Source of the DNA: Paraphysomonas bandaiensis
Lineage: Eukaryota; Chrysophyceae
Length of the DNA stretch: 25,193 nucleotides
Direction: 5' to 3'
Assembly (NCBI GenBank): GCA_965644295.1
Contig: CBFFRP010000546.1
Span: 1 to 25,193, forward strand
The notes under the pieces were generated by a model that did no database searches, was not told the DNA's origin, and saw only the letters and a program-made list of their open reading frames with translations. Positions 1-9,891 of the stretch are shown here, in pieces (the first letter of the stretch is position 1; each line of letters starts with the position of its first letter). A program made the translations under genes and the position numbers.

Positions 1-204
1 TGCCCTCGTAATAATAATCTGTATCTCTTGTTGTCACCAATCTTATACAAAACAAGCTACATATACCCTACATATTATGTTATCATATCGTTATTGCATT
101 AATATAGTTATCAATATTATTATGATGATGTCATAAAACGTGTAAAAGGGTGTTATAAAAGCCCACGGCTTTACATACGACTATTTATGTGGTGGAGTGT
201 AACT

Positions 205-386
205 ATGTACGGTGGGCGGGTCGTCGTAAATTGCGTATTGATCTAAATTGCCCTTTGTTTCGGTCTACATATGAATGGAGTGCCTATGACGTTCATTGCT
301 ACGGTCGAGTTACTACATTTGACTCTTCTATTATGGTGCTGGTCGATGCGGAGTTTTGCAAGAGATTTCCTGATATACTCTTGTAA
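205..386 (+). pseudogene. Remnant of Ty3/Gypsy-type Pol C-terminus
   Basis: This reading frame ends in a peptide that matches the last ~55 residues of the intact Pol at 7816-9891: both have a Y...VHC segment, then S-[TI]-MVLVD followed by [ED]-x-F and a P-[QD]-[VI] close to the stop. The match is by eye, with roughly one third identity over the tail, so it comes from a related but different element. It is on the + strand, opposite to the intact element. Nothing upstream in the window (1-204) gives a longer Pol match, so only the 3' end of the gene is present. The polypurine tract and LTR start downstream at 600-618 fit a 3' end of an LTR retrotransposon. Confidence 0.7.
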
Positions 387-599
387 ACAGGTTTTATTCT
401 TCTATTTTGAAATCATATCTATAATATTCTTTTATTTCTATTACAATACTACCTTGTCTATCTAGTTTATTTTCAATCTAATATGTTTGAATCTGATTTT
501 GTTTGCTTATACTTAGAATGACGCTATCTAGTATGGCCGATTTAGGTATTTGCATACATGAATCACAGTATCTGTATTCACAATCTAATTTCTTCAGCT

Positions 600-617
600 G
601 GGGGGAAAAGAGGGTAG
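600..617 (+). other. Polypurine tract of the left remnant element
   Basis: A run of purines (GGGGGGAAAAGAGGGTAG) lies directly before TGTCACG at 618. In LTR retrotransposons this is the plus-strand primer next to the 3' LTR. The spacing from the Pol stop (about 210 bp) is close to that in the intact element downstream (about 165 bp). Confidence 0.6.
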
Positions 618-1053
618 TGTCACGCAGTACTGGTTACTTATACTGCGTTATTAGTAGTATGATATGTTACTCTTCTGTTGTACTCTCTAACACGTACAGA
701 GTGTTTTAGTATTTTCAGTTTTCAGTTTTATTTTCAGTTTCTACTCTCAGAGTGTTGAAGCTGTACATACATACCGGATAAAATACTTCTAATCGGGAGT
801 GTTGTGTGTTGAAGTGAAATGCTGAACATGATGTATGTGTATGTGTGTGTTACACTGTAGAGATGTATAGCTGTGTTACTCATTCTTCTTCTATATAACG
901 TTTTAATAACGATTCAATTAAGCTCATTCGCGGTTTGCGTTTGTGTGGAGGAGTTCTACCCGCTGGTAGACTTAACAGTGTAGCAGCCCGCTGGCGTGCA
1001 CTCTAAATCTGTTAAAACGTTTTTAGTAAGAGTTTTTTGTCTTTCACGTGTTT
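618..1053 (+). repeat. Probable 3' LTR remnant, right end undefined
   Basis: The sequence begins TGTCACG, similar to the TGTGACC start of the intact LTR at 6630-7630, immediately after a polypurine tract. No second copy is in the window, so its 3' boundary cannot be set. It may be cut by the inverted-repeat element that begins at 1054. No other coding sequence is visible in 387-1053. Confidence 0.4.
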
Positions 1054-1080
1054 AAGTCGATGGTAAGTAAAAACCTGGTC
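1054..1080 (+). repeat. Left copy of 27-bp inverted repeat
   Basis: Perfect inverted match to 5643-5669. It is followed by TAAGTACT and, about 15 bases on, another CTGGTCAAGT. Confidence 0.7.
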
Positions 1081-1342
1081 TAAGTACTACAATCTGGTCA
1101 AGTTACTACATTTGTGTACGAATATGTAAATCGAACATGGATTACGCATTGTGATGAGTGCATATCGTCTTGGAATCGCTTTGTGCTACTGTGTTGTATT
1201 ATATTTTAAAAGAATGTTTTATACTGGCCGTATTTCTGCGTACTATAAGTGTAGTTACGTAACTACATATAGTCAAAAATGATTATTGCTTTTTATGTAT
1301 AAAAAGAAATTACATAATAATATATATAATATAATATAATAT

Positions 1343-1579
1343 ATAATATATAAACAATTATCACTACCTTCGTTTTCTTTTCCCACTGATCACATTACTA
1401 TCATCTAATGCTCCCTGTATCTTTCAATTTCTCACTCTCACTGACAAACACCATTTCATAATATATAAACAATTATCACTACCTTCGCTTTTTTTCCCAC
1501 TGATCACATTACTACCATTATCATCTAATGCCCATGTATCTTTCCATTTCTCACTTTCACTGACAATAACCACTTCATA
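1343..1579. repeat. Tandem duplication, two ~115-122-bp units
   Basis: Unit 1 (1343-1457) and unit 2 (1458-1579) both start ATAATATATAAACAATTATC and run through the same CCCACTGATCACATTACTA and TCATCTAATG blocks to CAYTTCAT. Unit 2 differs by small insertions and substitutions. No gene is supported between 1081 and 1650. Confidence 0.85.
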
Positions 1580-1799
1580 AGTAGGTCGTCGTGTATTCTG
1601 AAGTTGTTCTGGCAGTTTCTTGATTACAAAAAAGTTAATTAACACTAATTACTAATACATGCGACGTACCTTTGCATGGCTTTAGAAATTGTTGTTTCAG
1701 TCCTTCGTCTGTTCCATGCAATGCCTGAATATATTTGATGTCGTCAGTGCCGTTCCAGTTTACTGATTGCACACAGTAGCAACTAGCCCATGAGTGGTT

Positions 1800-3908
1800 C
1801 TCACTTTCGAGCCCACTTCAAAACGAGATTCACTGAAATTTACTCCACCACCATCCTCCAAATATTCGGTCAAGTCAGTCAAATCATCTCCACATCGTCG
1901 GAACTATCATTGCAATCATCAGCAAGTGGTGTAGTAGAGAGTGCTTTCTTTGGGGCGGTTTTCTTCCTACTGGTAGTATTCTTTTTGGCTTCCTCACAGA
2001 TTTTTTTCTAGGAGGACCATCAGGTTGAGCTTTTTGGCAGTTAGTACAGCATCAGACACATCATTTCCGTCCACATCTTCTACAATACGTCTTGCGGGCT
2101 GACCTTACTTATACCAGAATGTCTTACAGATGAAGTAGATTCCACAACTCTCATTGGAGGAATGGTAGTCCCACACTTTAATTTCCGACTTACTTTCTCC
2201 TTGGGGCCAACTTCATATTCCGAAATAGTAGGACCGTTGAACAAGACATCGAAAAACGGAATGTGCAATGCAATATAGTCGGTCGCAATATTTGTCTTAG
2301 GAGTCACTTCGTCACGCCACTTAATCCAGTCTCTGGCAACAGCGGGGTTTTTATCCTTGTACGTGTTTATCATACGGTCGCAGCATTCCGTGACGATCTT
2401 ACGAGAGCCTTTTATGAAAGGGTCAACAGTTATTTGGTGAGACTTAGGGGGAAGGGACTTCAAAATAAGCAGAGGGTCCTCAGTGTCGAGCGGACGTTGG
2501 GTTACCCTCGTCAACTGCGGAATCAAACCGGTGATGTTCTCTTTCTCTCCAGTGGGGCAAATTACATCTTTCTTTGGGTCATCAACAATTTCAATAACTT
2601 CTTGCTGAGCATATATGCCTGGTATAAGTGGACTTCACGAAATGCGGATATCTGTCGCCTTAGTGTCACCTACTCGTTCAAATGTAAATTGCAATTGCGT
2701 CCAATTGGTTTTGGCAAAATAGCCTATTAGCTAGGATCTATGAATTGTGCAACCCAATCAGCATAATTAGGGAATGCAAATACATCAATAACTTTGACAT
2801 CGTCAAACTTTTCAAACGCCATCATAATCATTGCCTTAAATTCTGAAGGGGAGTAAACGAACTCATTTCTCAACAAAGTCCACAACAATGCAAATAATGC
2901 GTCTATATCTTCATGAGTGTGTTCAGGAAGGAGTCTTGTCAATACCACTTTTGACACCAAACCACACGCAACAAGTAAATAACAGATGGCTAAATATAAA
3001 ACATTCGCAATCTCAGACCCTCCATCAATTTGATGAAATATCGTGTTCGGAAGTTTTCCTTCTAGGTATTGCTTTCCAAACTGAGTAACCACGTATGGAC
3101 ACAATAGCTAGCATTCACAGATACATTTGCAAAACTCCTGTACATTCTGATATTTTGCGACCATGCGTAAGAATACCTTGTAAGTGCTGCTTGATACCTA
3201 TTCTGCTGCATACCGTCAGTGATTGTGGACATGTACTACCATTTCTGATCAAAAGCAAGTTGTCGCCGACTATAGTACGATTCGCGTTCCCCATGTAAGT
3301 TAGACGATGAAACACGAAAAGCATTGTGACTTCTTGCCTCCCATGATAATCATTAAAGCTTCTTCGCAATTCTGACAACGCCGAGCACAGGTTGCATTTC
3401 CCACAACAGTGCTTGAGCTTTCGAATTTTGACATGCGGAAAACAGTCTTTCCAAAAACTTGCAAGAACTGCTTAATCGTCAAAGGCTTCATAGCACTATC
3501 ACCGTATGACTCAATATCGTGTTTATCACCCACAAGTTGGAAATAGTATCCCATCCATACACTTGTAGTCAAAGATTGCACCGAATTTGGAAGGCTTCCG
3601 CGGCTATACTGTTGACGGGAGAGGGATATTCCAAAGTGCTGGCAGAATTTGCTAAGGTTTTGATCATTTACACCAAGAGTTCTTGTAGACGTCCGATCAA
3701 TAAAATCCTTGGCTGTATTTCTCTCTCCTGACTTTAATCGACAGACTAGAGAATCATTGTACCAATGAGAAATTATGTACACTGCTTCAAAAGCTTCACG
3801 GCAAATATGAACAGCCTCCGGCCCTTCGCCTAATTGATAGTTTATGAAGTACTTATTGGTAAAAGTGACACGCATCGGAAATCCCGATATTTTCCGTATA
3901 TCACACAC
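1800..3908 (-). pseudogene. Broken DUF7869-like (transposase-like) gene
   Basis: Consecutive minus-strand frames form one damaged gene. 3300-3908 has the VCREAF-like segment (here ICREAFEAVY) and a C-x(n)-C-x2-C cluster near its end. 3115-3378 continues with an H-R-x-TYMGNANR stretch. 2727-3104 carries the recognisable core: HQIDGGSE, then ARG-like LVACGL, and PEHTHEDIDALFALLW. 2080-2526 is a basic C-terminal part, and 1800-2080 continues in other frames with a Lys/Arg-rich tail. At least three frame changes and internal stops break it. The IDGG and HTHEDID motifs are, as I recall the family, typical of DUF7869 proteins, which have an RNase H-like, probably mobile-element-derived fold; I cannot verify this here. 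Its catalytic role is inference. It lies inside the inverted repeats at 1054 and 5669. Confidence 0.6.
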
Positions 3909-4838
3909 CCTTCACAAGGACATGATATAACACAAACAAGGCAGCAACAAGCTTGAGTGTGAGTTTTCAGCATTGGCTTCATTTGCAGTACTCTGAAGCA
4001 AAAAAAAATATCATCATCCAAAAAAATGACAGTGTAAAATCATACACATACATATATAATCATATCGCACTGAAATATATACAGCATACTGTATGATGAA
4101 CAATCATATAATATAATATGCATGTATAAAAACACAATACATTCTGCCACACAGTCACTTCGTAGCGAGCCGTCGCTCAGCCCGGAAGGTATTCCATGTT
4201 TGAAATGTATGCACTTTTATTAAAATCACTTAATCATGATATATAGTCACTTCGTAGCGAGCTGCCGCTCAGCCCGGAAGGTATTCCAATTCATGTTTGG
4301 TAAGTGATGCAAACAGCTTCTTGTGTGTGAGTTATTGCCGTCATAGCGAGCTGCCGCTCAGCCCCGACAGACAATATCAACGCAACACAAGCGCATGTCA
4401 TCGTATATAATATACATATATAATAATATAATACTCTAGCAGCAACTAAACGAACCTTGAAATGAAACACACTCCCAAATCTCAATTGCTCTATAACTAT
4501 TCAACAGAGTAAACCAGAGTAATATACATGCCATTGCTTGCTATTATTATGTATGAACAATCCGCGCTTGTCATGCATGCGTCTGTCTTTCAAAATAATC
4601 TCACGCACCCTCATTTCAAAAAATAGATACGGTGTTGATGTACTGTATACCGTATACCTATACCATATACCGGTACCGTATAGTCGTGTTGTGTATTCAC
4701 AAAAATATCTATTTTATGTATTTGAAATGTGTGCATACTGTACAGCAGTATAGTTACATCTATCTGATGTGATCTTAATGTAAATATATACTTGATTTGG
4801 TTAAAGCAAGACTCGTTATAAGCGAGAAGTATATACGA
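3909..4838. other. AT-rich noncoding stretch with three short repeats
   Basis: No supported gene. It contains TA-rich microsatellite-like runs around 4040-4130 and 4400-4430, a nest of short palindromic GTATAC/GGTACC sequences near 4640-4680, and three copies of a GC-rich motif listed separately. Confidence 0.6.
4152..4367 (+). repeat. Three dispersed copies of a ~40-bp motif
   Basis: Copies at about 4152-4192, 4246-4287 and 4341-4367 share TAGCGAGC[CT]G[CT]CGCTCAGCCC. The first two extend to GGAAGGTATTCC and start with CAGTCACTTCG or AGTCACTTCG. They are far more GC-rich than the surrounding DNA. They do not fold as a tRNA that I can recognise. Confidence 0.75.
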
Positions 4839-5453
4839 GATATGGTTGATGGGTTGACGAATTTTGTTTTTGTTCTGATGACGATAACTCCAACGAACAG
4901 ATAAAACTTATTACATGTGCAATGTGTAAAGCAACGTTTAATTCAAATGAAAGAGGGGTTTCCATTTTGCAGGTCGCAATGTGTTAGTTGTTGCAGGAAG
5001 ACTAGAAATGGATATGCTTGCAGCACTTGGTGAATCCGAAGTTGATGATAATTCTGAACTGCTTGTTATGAGAGTGCTTTGCCACAAGAAAGTGGTTCCA
5101 GTATTTTGTCACCAGAGAGTGGTAACAAAGACGAGGAGGGTAATGAGATGGGAAGCATACTACACCAGTTCAATTGCAACGAGGACTCCTTCACAGTTAA
5201 CATTGGTGGTTACAACCAAACATACTGCCGCAAGAAGTTCATTTCAGATGGCGGTTCTTCTGTAAAGTGTTTCTTGGATTTGGAAATGCTATGGATGATC
5301 CCTTTATTGTTTAATTACTATGTACTTTCAGCTGTACTTGGCAAAGACAGTTCATACGTTAACTATTCTCACTGTTGGGTGAGTAAAAACTCTGATGGGA
5401 AACTATATACGTTGTTCTCTGTTATCTTCATTCGGACCAAATGTAACAAATAG
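4839..5453 (+). pseudogene. Fragments of an unidentified Cys-containing protein
   Basis: One frame (from about 4852) reads DEFCFCSDDD...TCAMCKATF before a stop near 4983. A second frame around 4977-5030 reads QCVSCCRKTRNGYACSTW. A third (5079-5453) is open for 124 codons without a recognised domain. The paired C-x-C and C-x2-C patterns suggest a broken zinc-binding domain. The pieces could be decayed exons, or a second gene of the inverted-repeat element. I do not recognise the family. Confidence 0.3.
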
Positions 5454-5625
5454 CGCTGTGATAGTATAAGTAGTAGTGATGTAACGATTTCGTAGTAACT
5501 TTTAGTAATAGAACATTATTATAATATAATAAATGTTTAATTAGTCCAATTATCCTATTATTAGCTACAAACAGTTAATTAGTATACCAGACTTTTTCAA
5601 ATAACTTATATATATAATGCACATC

Positions 5626-5669
5626 ACCTGGTCAAAGTACTTGACCAGGTTTTTACTTACCATCGACTT
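5626..5669 (-). repeat. Right inverted repeat fused to a palindrome
   Basis: 5643-5669 is the inverted copy of 1054-1080. Overlapping it, 5626-5650 is a near-perfect palindrome (ACCTGGTCAA...TTGACCAGGT), one base out of register at the centre. Confidence 0.7.
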
Positions 5670-5688
5670 TTTCTAGTTCTCAGAAACA

Positions 5689-6624
5689 TCACAATGCAAC
5701 ATGACGCGAGCGTGTATCACCACGGCCTGCACCACGACCACGACCACTACGACCACCACGTTTGGGAGGACGACCTGGACCTCGACGGGGTGACCTGAAA
5801 GCTCCTTGGTTATTGGGAAGAGGTGGGGCTTGATGTCCCGCTGGACGCTGTGGTTGGGCATGACGACCATCTTGATTTTGAGGAATCTGCTGACCAGCAA
5901 CTTTGAGAGCACATTGTGGAGCAAAATGACCACGATTTCCACAAAGAATGCAATGAGGACCATGATGATATTTCTGACGTTTCGAGGCACCAGAGGAATC
6001 CTGATTAGAAGGGTTACGATAACAGTCAGACGGCTTATGAACAACATGTTTATGACAGTGTTTGCAATAACTCTTCCGTGGCACTTTAGGATCAACCAAG
6101 GCAACTGAAGGCTGATCGGCTAGAATCCTCTCAATTTTAGCCAGGAGAGCATCAAAAGATAAGCCATCCTTCAGTGCTTGTACGATACTCTTGACGCGCT
6201 GATCCCTTGTCGGATCACGAAAACCAGAATACAGCTGATGAATCATATCAGCCTCACCAAGACCTTGTTTGAAGGCTGTCGTACGGAGTCGTGTAGCAAA
6301 AGTTGCAATGTCCTCATCGGAGCGCTGAGCATCATGATAGAAGGCTTTCCTGTCTGCAGCATGCTCACCGGAAGACTTCGCACGATCCACATGAGCAATG
6401 AGATTACGCCAAGCAGTGTAACCATCCCCAGGTTGGACATTTCCGATATGAGCAATACCCGAAGCGTTGTCCATGAAGGCTTTCTGAAGAGAAGCGTAGA
6501 CAAGACTGTTCTTTTCGTCGTACATTGCTTGTCGCCAAGTGGTCAAAAGTTTGGTCTCCTCTGAAGCGTCATCTGGGGCCGCTGGTACCCTGACAGAAGA
6601 CTGGGTAAGAATATCAAGAAGCTT
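5689..6624 (-). pseudogene. Older element Gag, C-terminal part (interrupted)
   Basis: The minus-strand frame stays open from the edge of the Ty3-like insertion to a TGA at 5689-5691, about 311 codons. It looks like a retrotransposon Gag: a helical region with W-R and LR-type motifs, then two zinc-knuckle-like clusters (C-x2-C-x5-H-x4-C, and a standard CCHC, CILCGNRGHFAPQC), then an RG-rich basic tail with an AT-hook-like GRPPKRGGR. The upstream part is at 15134-15395, and the two halves are in frame once the insertion and one copy of the duplicated AGGCC are removed. No pol follows: the inverted repeat at 5669 starts 20 bp past the stop. Which retroelement superfamily it belongs to is unclear. 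Confidence 0.7.
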
Positions 6625-6629
6625 GGCCT
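6625..6629. repeat. Target-site duplication, left copy (GGCCT)
   Basis: GGCCT here is repeated at 15129-15133 on the other side of the insertion. It reads AGGCC on the minus strand, the sense of the interrupted gene. Confidence 0.85.
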
Positions 6630-7630
6630 ATAACAACACCCGGTTTGATAACCAGGGTGTTGGCTCGTAAACAATAAAACTACAACAACACCTACACTGA
6701 ACCAACAAGTAATAACGGTATTATTATTAAAACACTTTTTTCCAAGTTTAGACCTAAACTCAGTTAGTGACTCCCGCGAAGAGTCACCGCGCAATGGTAT
6801 ACCGCTGGTACCCAAGATCACTAGCACCAAGCTTTGGTCTAACTTAAAACAAGTGATAAACACCATAGAAGCACATATGCACACACACACACTCCTAACA
6901 TGGTGCAACACACGTGGTGTCATCACACCACCACAGGTTGCGCAACTCTTCAATCAAAACTGAAAAATACACAGCAACCTGACAGGGAGTGACTCACCAG
7001 CATATGCCTAGAGTACACCGTATACTACGTATCTATACCCTACCAGAGACTGAAAACCCCATAATCCAGGAAATACATAAATACGGTACGTATAGTACGT
7101 ATAGTACGCACACCACATTTGCAATCGAACCCCAATAAGCCTTGCATGAACACTCGTGCACCTCAAGTGTATAATAGCGACTTCTCTCCTTTGATGGTCA
7201 CATGTACTTGCCCCCCTATAGGGTAGTACGGGTAATACATGTATGTATTTATATGGAAGTATGTACTGCAACTGCTATACAGGAATACGGGCCCACATAA
7301 CTTTGATATAAATTTGCAGCAGGTTTCACATCAACCGAAGTCACCAGCAGCAGATCATAGTCGTACATCATCATCAGCAGATAAAAATTGGACATCATAC
7401 CCGAACGTTGGCTCAATATGTAGGTACACTGTGGTACATTACCAATGTCCAAATGGTGTTGCATAATATGTATCCTGAACACAATGAAGGTCCTAAAGCA
7501 ATATATAGGGTCCTGATATAGGGTCCTAAACCAACATAGGGTCCTAAAAGTCAATGTAACCATGCATGTGACTCAATAGCGTGTTACTATAGCCACGTAG
7601 ATAGGGCATGGGAAATGCCACGTGGTCACA
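6630..7630 (-). repeat. 3' LTR of the Ty3-like element
   Basis: Reads TGTGACCACGTGG... on the minus strand and ends ...GTTGTTAT. It lacks the usual terminal CA. A CCACGTGG palindrome lies at 7618-7625. Four copies of an AGGGTCCTAAA-like motif at about 7487-7550 form a short cluster near the LTR start, possibly regulatory. Small open frames within the LTR occur identically in both copies and show no coding signature. Confidence 0.95.
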
Positions 7631-7649
7631 CTGCCTCCTCCCCCGTTTT
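7631..7649 (-). other. Polypurine tract of the Ty3-like element
   Basis: On the minus strand the sequence AAAACGGGGGAGGAGGCAG directly abuts the TGTGACC LTR start. This is the expected plus-strand DNA primer and fixes the LTR boundary. Confidence 0.9.
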
Positions 7650-7815
7650 GGTTGTCTACAGAATAGCATGCCTCCGGTATTCACAAATGCCAACGGGACT
7701 AGGTGTTACGTAGCCGTCAAAACGAAAATCCCCGGAGAATTATAAGTTATATAATAATAATTTGATATGGAATGGAATTGAGAGAGCAATAAGAATAATG
7801 TGTCCAGCGTGGAAC

Positions 7816-9891
7816 TTAATAAGACGCACGGACCTGAGGATATTTGTTGGCAAAATCCTCGTCCACGAGTACCATTGTGCTAGCATTCACCTCGGAATGA
7901 ACAAAGCAATGCACTAGGTAATTATCATAACGGTAGGTACGGAGAGTGAGAAGATCCTTCACCGATAAAACTCGCTTAGAGCTCTTGTGATACCAGTGTG
8001 TGAACTGGATAGGAGCTACATAAGTAATGAGATGAGAATCTGGTAATTCCAACTCATCGTACCAAGCATCACCATAAATTCGCAAATCAACATAGGCTAG
8101 ATCACCAGGTTGAAACTGAGTGATCGGTTGCCGGCGGAAATCCGCGATGTATTTCTTTGCATAGTCAGCAGTATAAATAAGATGGTAAAGATATCGTTTT
8201 CGAGAACAGAATTCAGCATAAGGAACGGAATCAAAAATATCCTTGCTGTAAGGGACTTCTCGGACATCTCCATCTTGAAAACGCACAGTGAAAACCATGG
8301 TAGATCGAACCTCTCTATCACCACGGTAGTAAAGGATTTCATCAATAACATGTTGATCCTGATCCCGTAAAGCCATTTTATAAGCAGCATCAGAATCTCC
8401 CGGAAACAATTTAACATCGCTCACGGAAACACGAACCACTTGCCCAGTGGCGAGATGTTGACAGTCTACGTCATTCTTGTACTGGGACTTGACTGAGAAA
8501 GGTCCCATATACCGGTGAGACATCTTAGGATGAACCTTTGCCCCTTTGTCGAATAAGACAAAATCTCCCGGTTGATACCTATTCTGTCTATCGGGATGCA
8601 CACCTGTTCCTGCCCTCTCCGTGGCTAACTTTTGCTGATAAGCTTTGGAAGCCTCTCGGAGTTGGGCTAACTGATCATTAAGCGCAGTGAGTCTAGCATG
8701 CGCCCGATCTGGAAGATCTTTGATATCCATGTTCAAATAGTCAAGATCCTTTGAGCCAAACGTCAACTCAAAAGGCGAAAATCCTGTTTCCGAAGACACT
8801 TCAGAATTTAGAAGATATTGAACACTTGCTAACCAACTAGGGTCCTCAAAGATGTCTTTTCGTTCCTCCCGTTCACTGTAATCATAGACCAGAGCACGTA
8901 GATGTCGAACTACTTCTCCAATAATTCTTTCACATCCATTTGCATGGCGATTGGCGATACTAAAAGTGTGCCGAACACCCATGTACTCCGTCAACTGTTT
9001 GAACAAATCTGAAGTCAAATCCGGTCCTTGATCCGAGATTATTAGATCTGTGTGACCGTAATGACTCCAGTATTTCCATATAGTATTTGCAAGATTAAGA
9101 GCCGTCACACCTTTGACAGGTTCAAGGTACACAAACTTGGTGAAAAGATTGACCACCACGTTGATATGTGTATATCCCTCTGCACCGTGAGGTGTGATCT
9201 CAACAGCATCTATACCAATCGCGCTACGAGCATTTGGGGGCTTGAGATTTCGTACGATCGGAATAAGAGCCTCCTTCATAGCCAACCTCGTTTTCACACA
9301 ATTTGGGCACTTAGAGATATAATCCTCAACAACCTTGTAAGGAATATTATGACCCGGGAACTCTTTGTTTAAGCGTATCCAGGTAGCCCTTCCCCCCATG
9401 TGTCCAACTCGCGCGTTATGAACCTCACGCAACGCCGTCTCCGGTGATACATGAGATGTTGGAGGGTCCTCAATCTCTCGATCATCCGGGTTCATAAAGT
9501 TACCCAGAAAGTTAAAGTACTCATACTCATTACAGTCATCCCCCATGAAATAGGCGTCATCATATTCCTCCTCTGGGAATATTCCAGAGAGTACAGCGAC
9601 CTGATGCTCTCTAGATAACCAGTCCGCCAACCAATTCTTGGCACCAGATATATGACGAATGCTGAAGTTGAAAGACTGCAAGAATATCCTCCATCGTGTA
9701 ATCTTTGGAACATCCGAAGATTCCATCCACAATAGATTGTTATGGTCGGTCTCAATTGTGAATTGCTTGCCTATTAAGTAATAAGCCAAGTGTTTAACAC
9801 TGTAGAAAATTCCATATGCCTCTTGCTCTATAGTTGACCACTTCTGAGCTTGGGCAGAAAACTTTTGGAAATGAAAGCTATAGGCTGCCAC
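7816..9891 (-). CDS. Pol, C-terminal part: RNase H end, integrase, C-terminal extension
   Basis: This frame continues Pol after the frameshift near 9858-9861. The first ~95 residues finish RNase H (WSTIEQEAYGIF, TDHNNLLW, SGAKNWLADWLSR). An HHCC zinc domain follows (H-x4-H, then C-x2-C at CPNC). The integrase core has the DDE triad: Asp in GIDAVEI, Asp in SDQGPD, and Glu in NGCERIIGE. A GPF-type motif (HRYMGPFSV) follows about residue 455. After it come roughly 190 more residues, longer than a plain GPY/F tail, including a possible SH3/chromo-like stretch (VFTVRFQDGDVREVPYS). The last ~55 residues match the remnant at 205-386, so this extension is conserved between elements. The nominal first codon is a GTG and not a true start, because the protein is part of a Gag-Pol precursor. 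Confidence 0.9.
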   Translation of the reverse strand: MAAYSFHFQKFSAQAQKWSTIEQEAYGIFYSVKHLAYYLIGKQFTIETDHNNLLWMESSDVPKITRWRIFLQSFNFSIRHISGAKNWLADWLSREHQVAVLSGIFPEEEYDDAYFMGDDCNEYEYFNFLGNFMNPDDREIEDPPTSHVSPETALREVHNARVGHMGGRATWIRLNKEFPGHNIPYKVVEDYISKCPNCVKTRLAMKEALIPIVRNLKPPNARSAIGIDAVEITPHGAEGYTHINVVVNLFTKFVYLEPVKGVTALNLANTIWKYWSHYGHTDLIISDQGPDLTSDLFKQLTEYMGVRHTFSIANRHANGCERIIGEVVRHLRALVYDYSEREERKDIFEDPSWLASVQYLLNSEVSSETGFSPFELTFGSKDLDYLNMDIKDLPDRAHARLTALNDQLAQLREASKAYQQKLATERAGTGVHPDRQNRYQPGDFVLFDKGAKVHPKMSHRYMGPFSVKSQYKNDVDCQHLATGQVVRVSVSDVKLFPGDSDAAYKMALRDQDQHVIDEILYYRGDREVRSTMVFTVRFQDGDVREVPYSKDIFDSVPYAEFCSRKRYLYHLIYTADYAKKYIADFRRQPITQFQPGDLAYVDLRIYGDAWYDELELPDSHLITYVAPIQFTHWYHKSSKRVLSVKDLLTLRTYRYDNYLVHCFVHSEVNASTMVLVDEDFANKYPQVRASY

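Larger units (their letters stand above)
1054..5669. mobile_element. Putative TIR DNA transposon carrying a decayed DUF7869-like gene
   Basis: Positions 1054-1080 and 5643-5669 are perfect 27-bp inverted copies (outer end AAGTCGATGGTAAGTAAAAA...). The similarity continues inward with an AAGTACT block after one extra base on the left. The 4.6-kb interior contains the broken transposase-like gene on the minus strand and a few small + strand fragments. I could not find a matching target duplication outside the repeats, so the outer limits are uncertain. An alternative is two unrelated copies of a short repeat in opposite orientation. Confidence 0.45.

Noticed and set aside
2263-2730. 155-codon + strand frame
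   Set aside because: It lies opposite the DUF7869-like frames, which carry recognisable motifs; this frame has none.
4152-4367. Possible tRNA genes in the GC-rich repeated motif
   Set aside because: No clover-leaf with a matching acceptor stem or T arm could be drawn around the core.
5673-6564. Frames of 86-143 codons on both strands over the older Gag
   Set aside because: They are shadows of the zinc-knuckle Gag frame. The Val-rich run near 5740 is the out-of-frame reading of the RG-rich tail.
6543-7563. Several 75-136-codon open frames in the left LTR, repeated in the right LTR at 13941-15061
   Set aside because: They recur only because the LTRs are copies of each other. They overlap in several frames on both strands and show no domain or coding bias.
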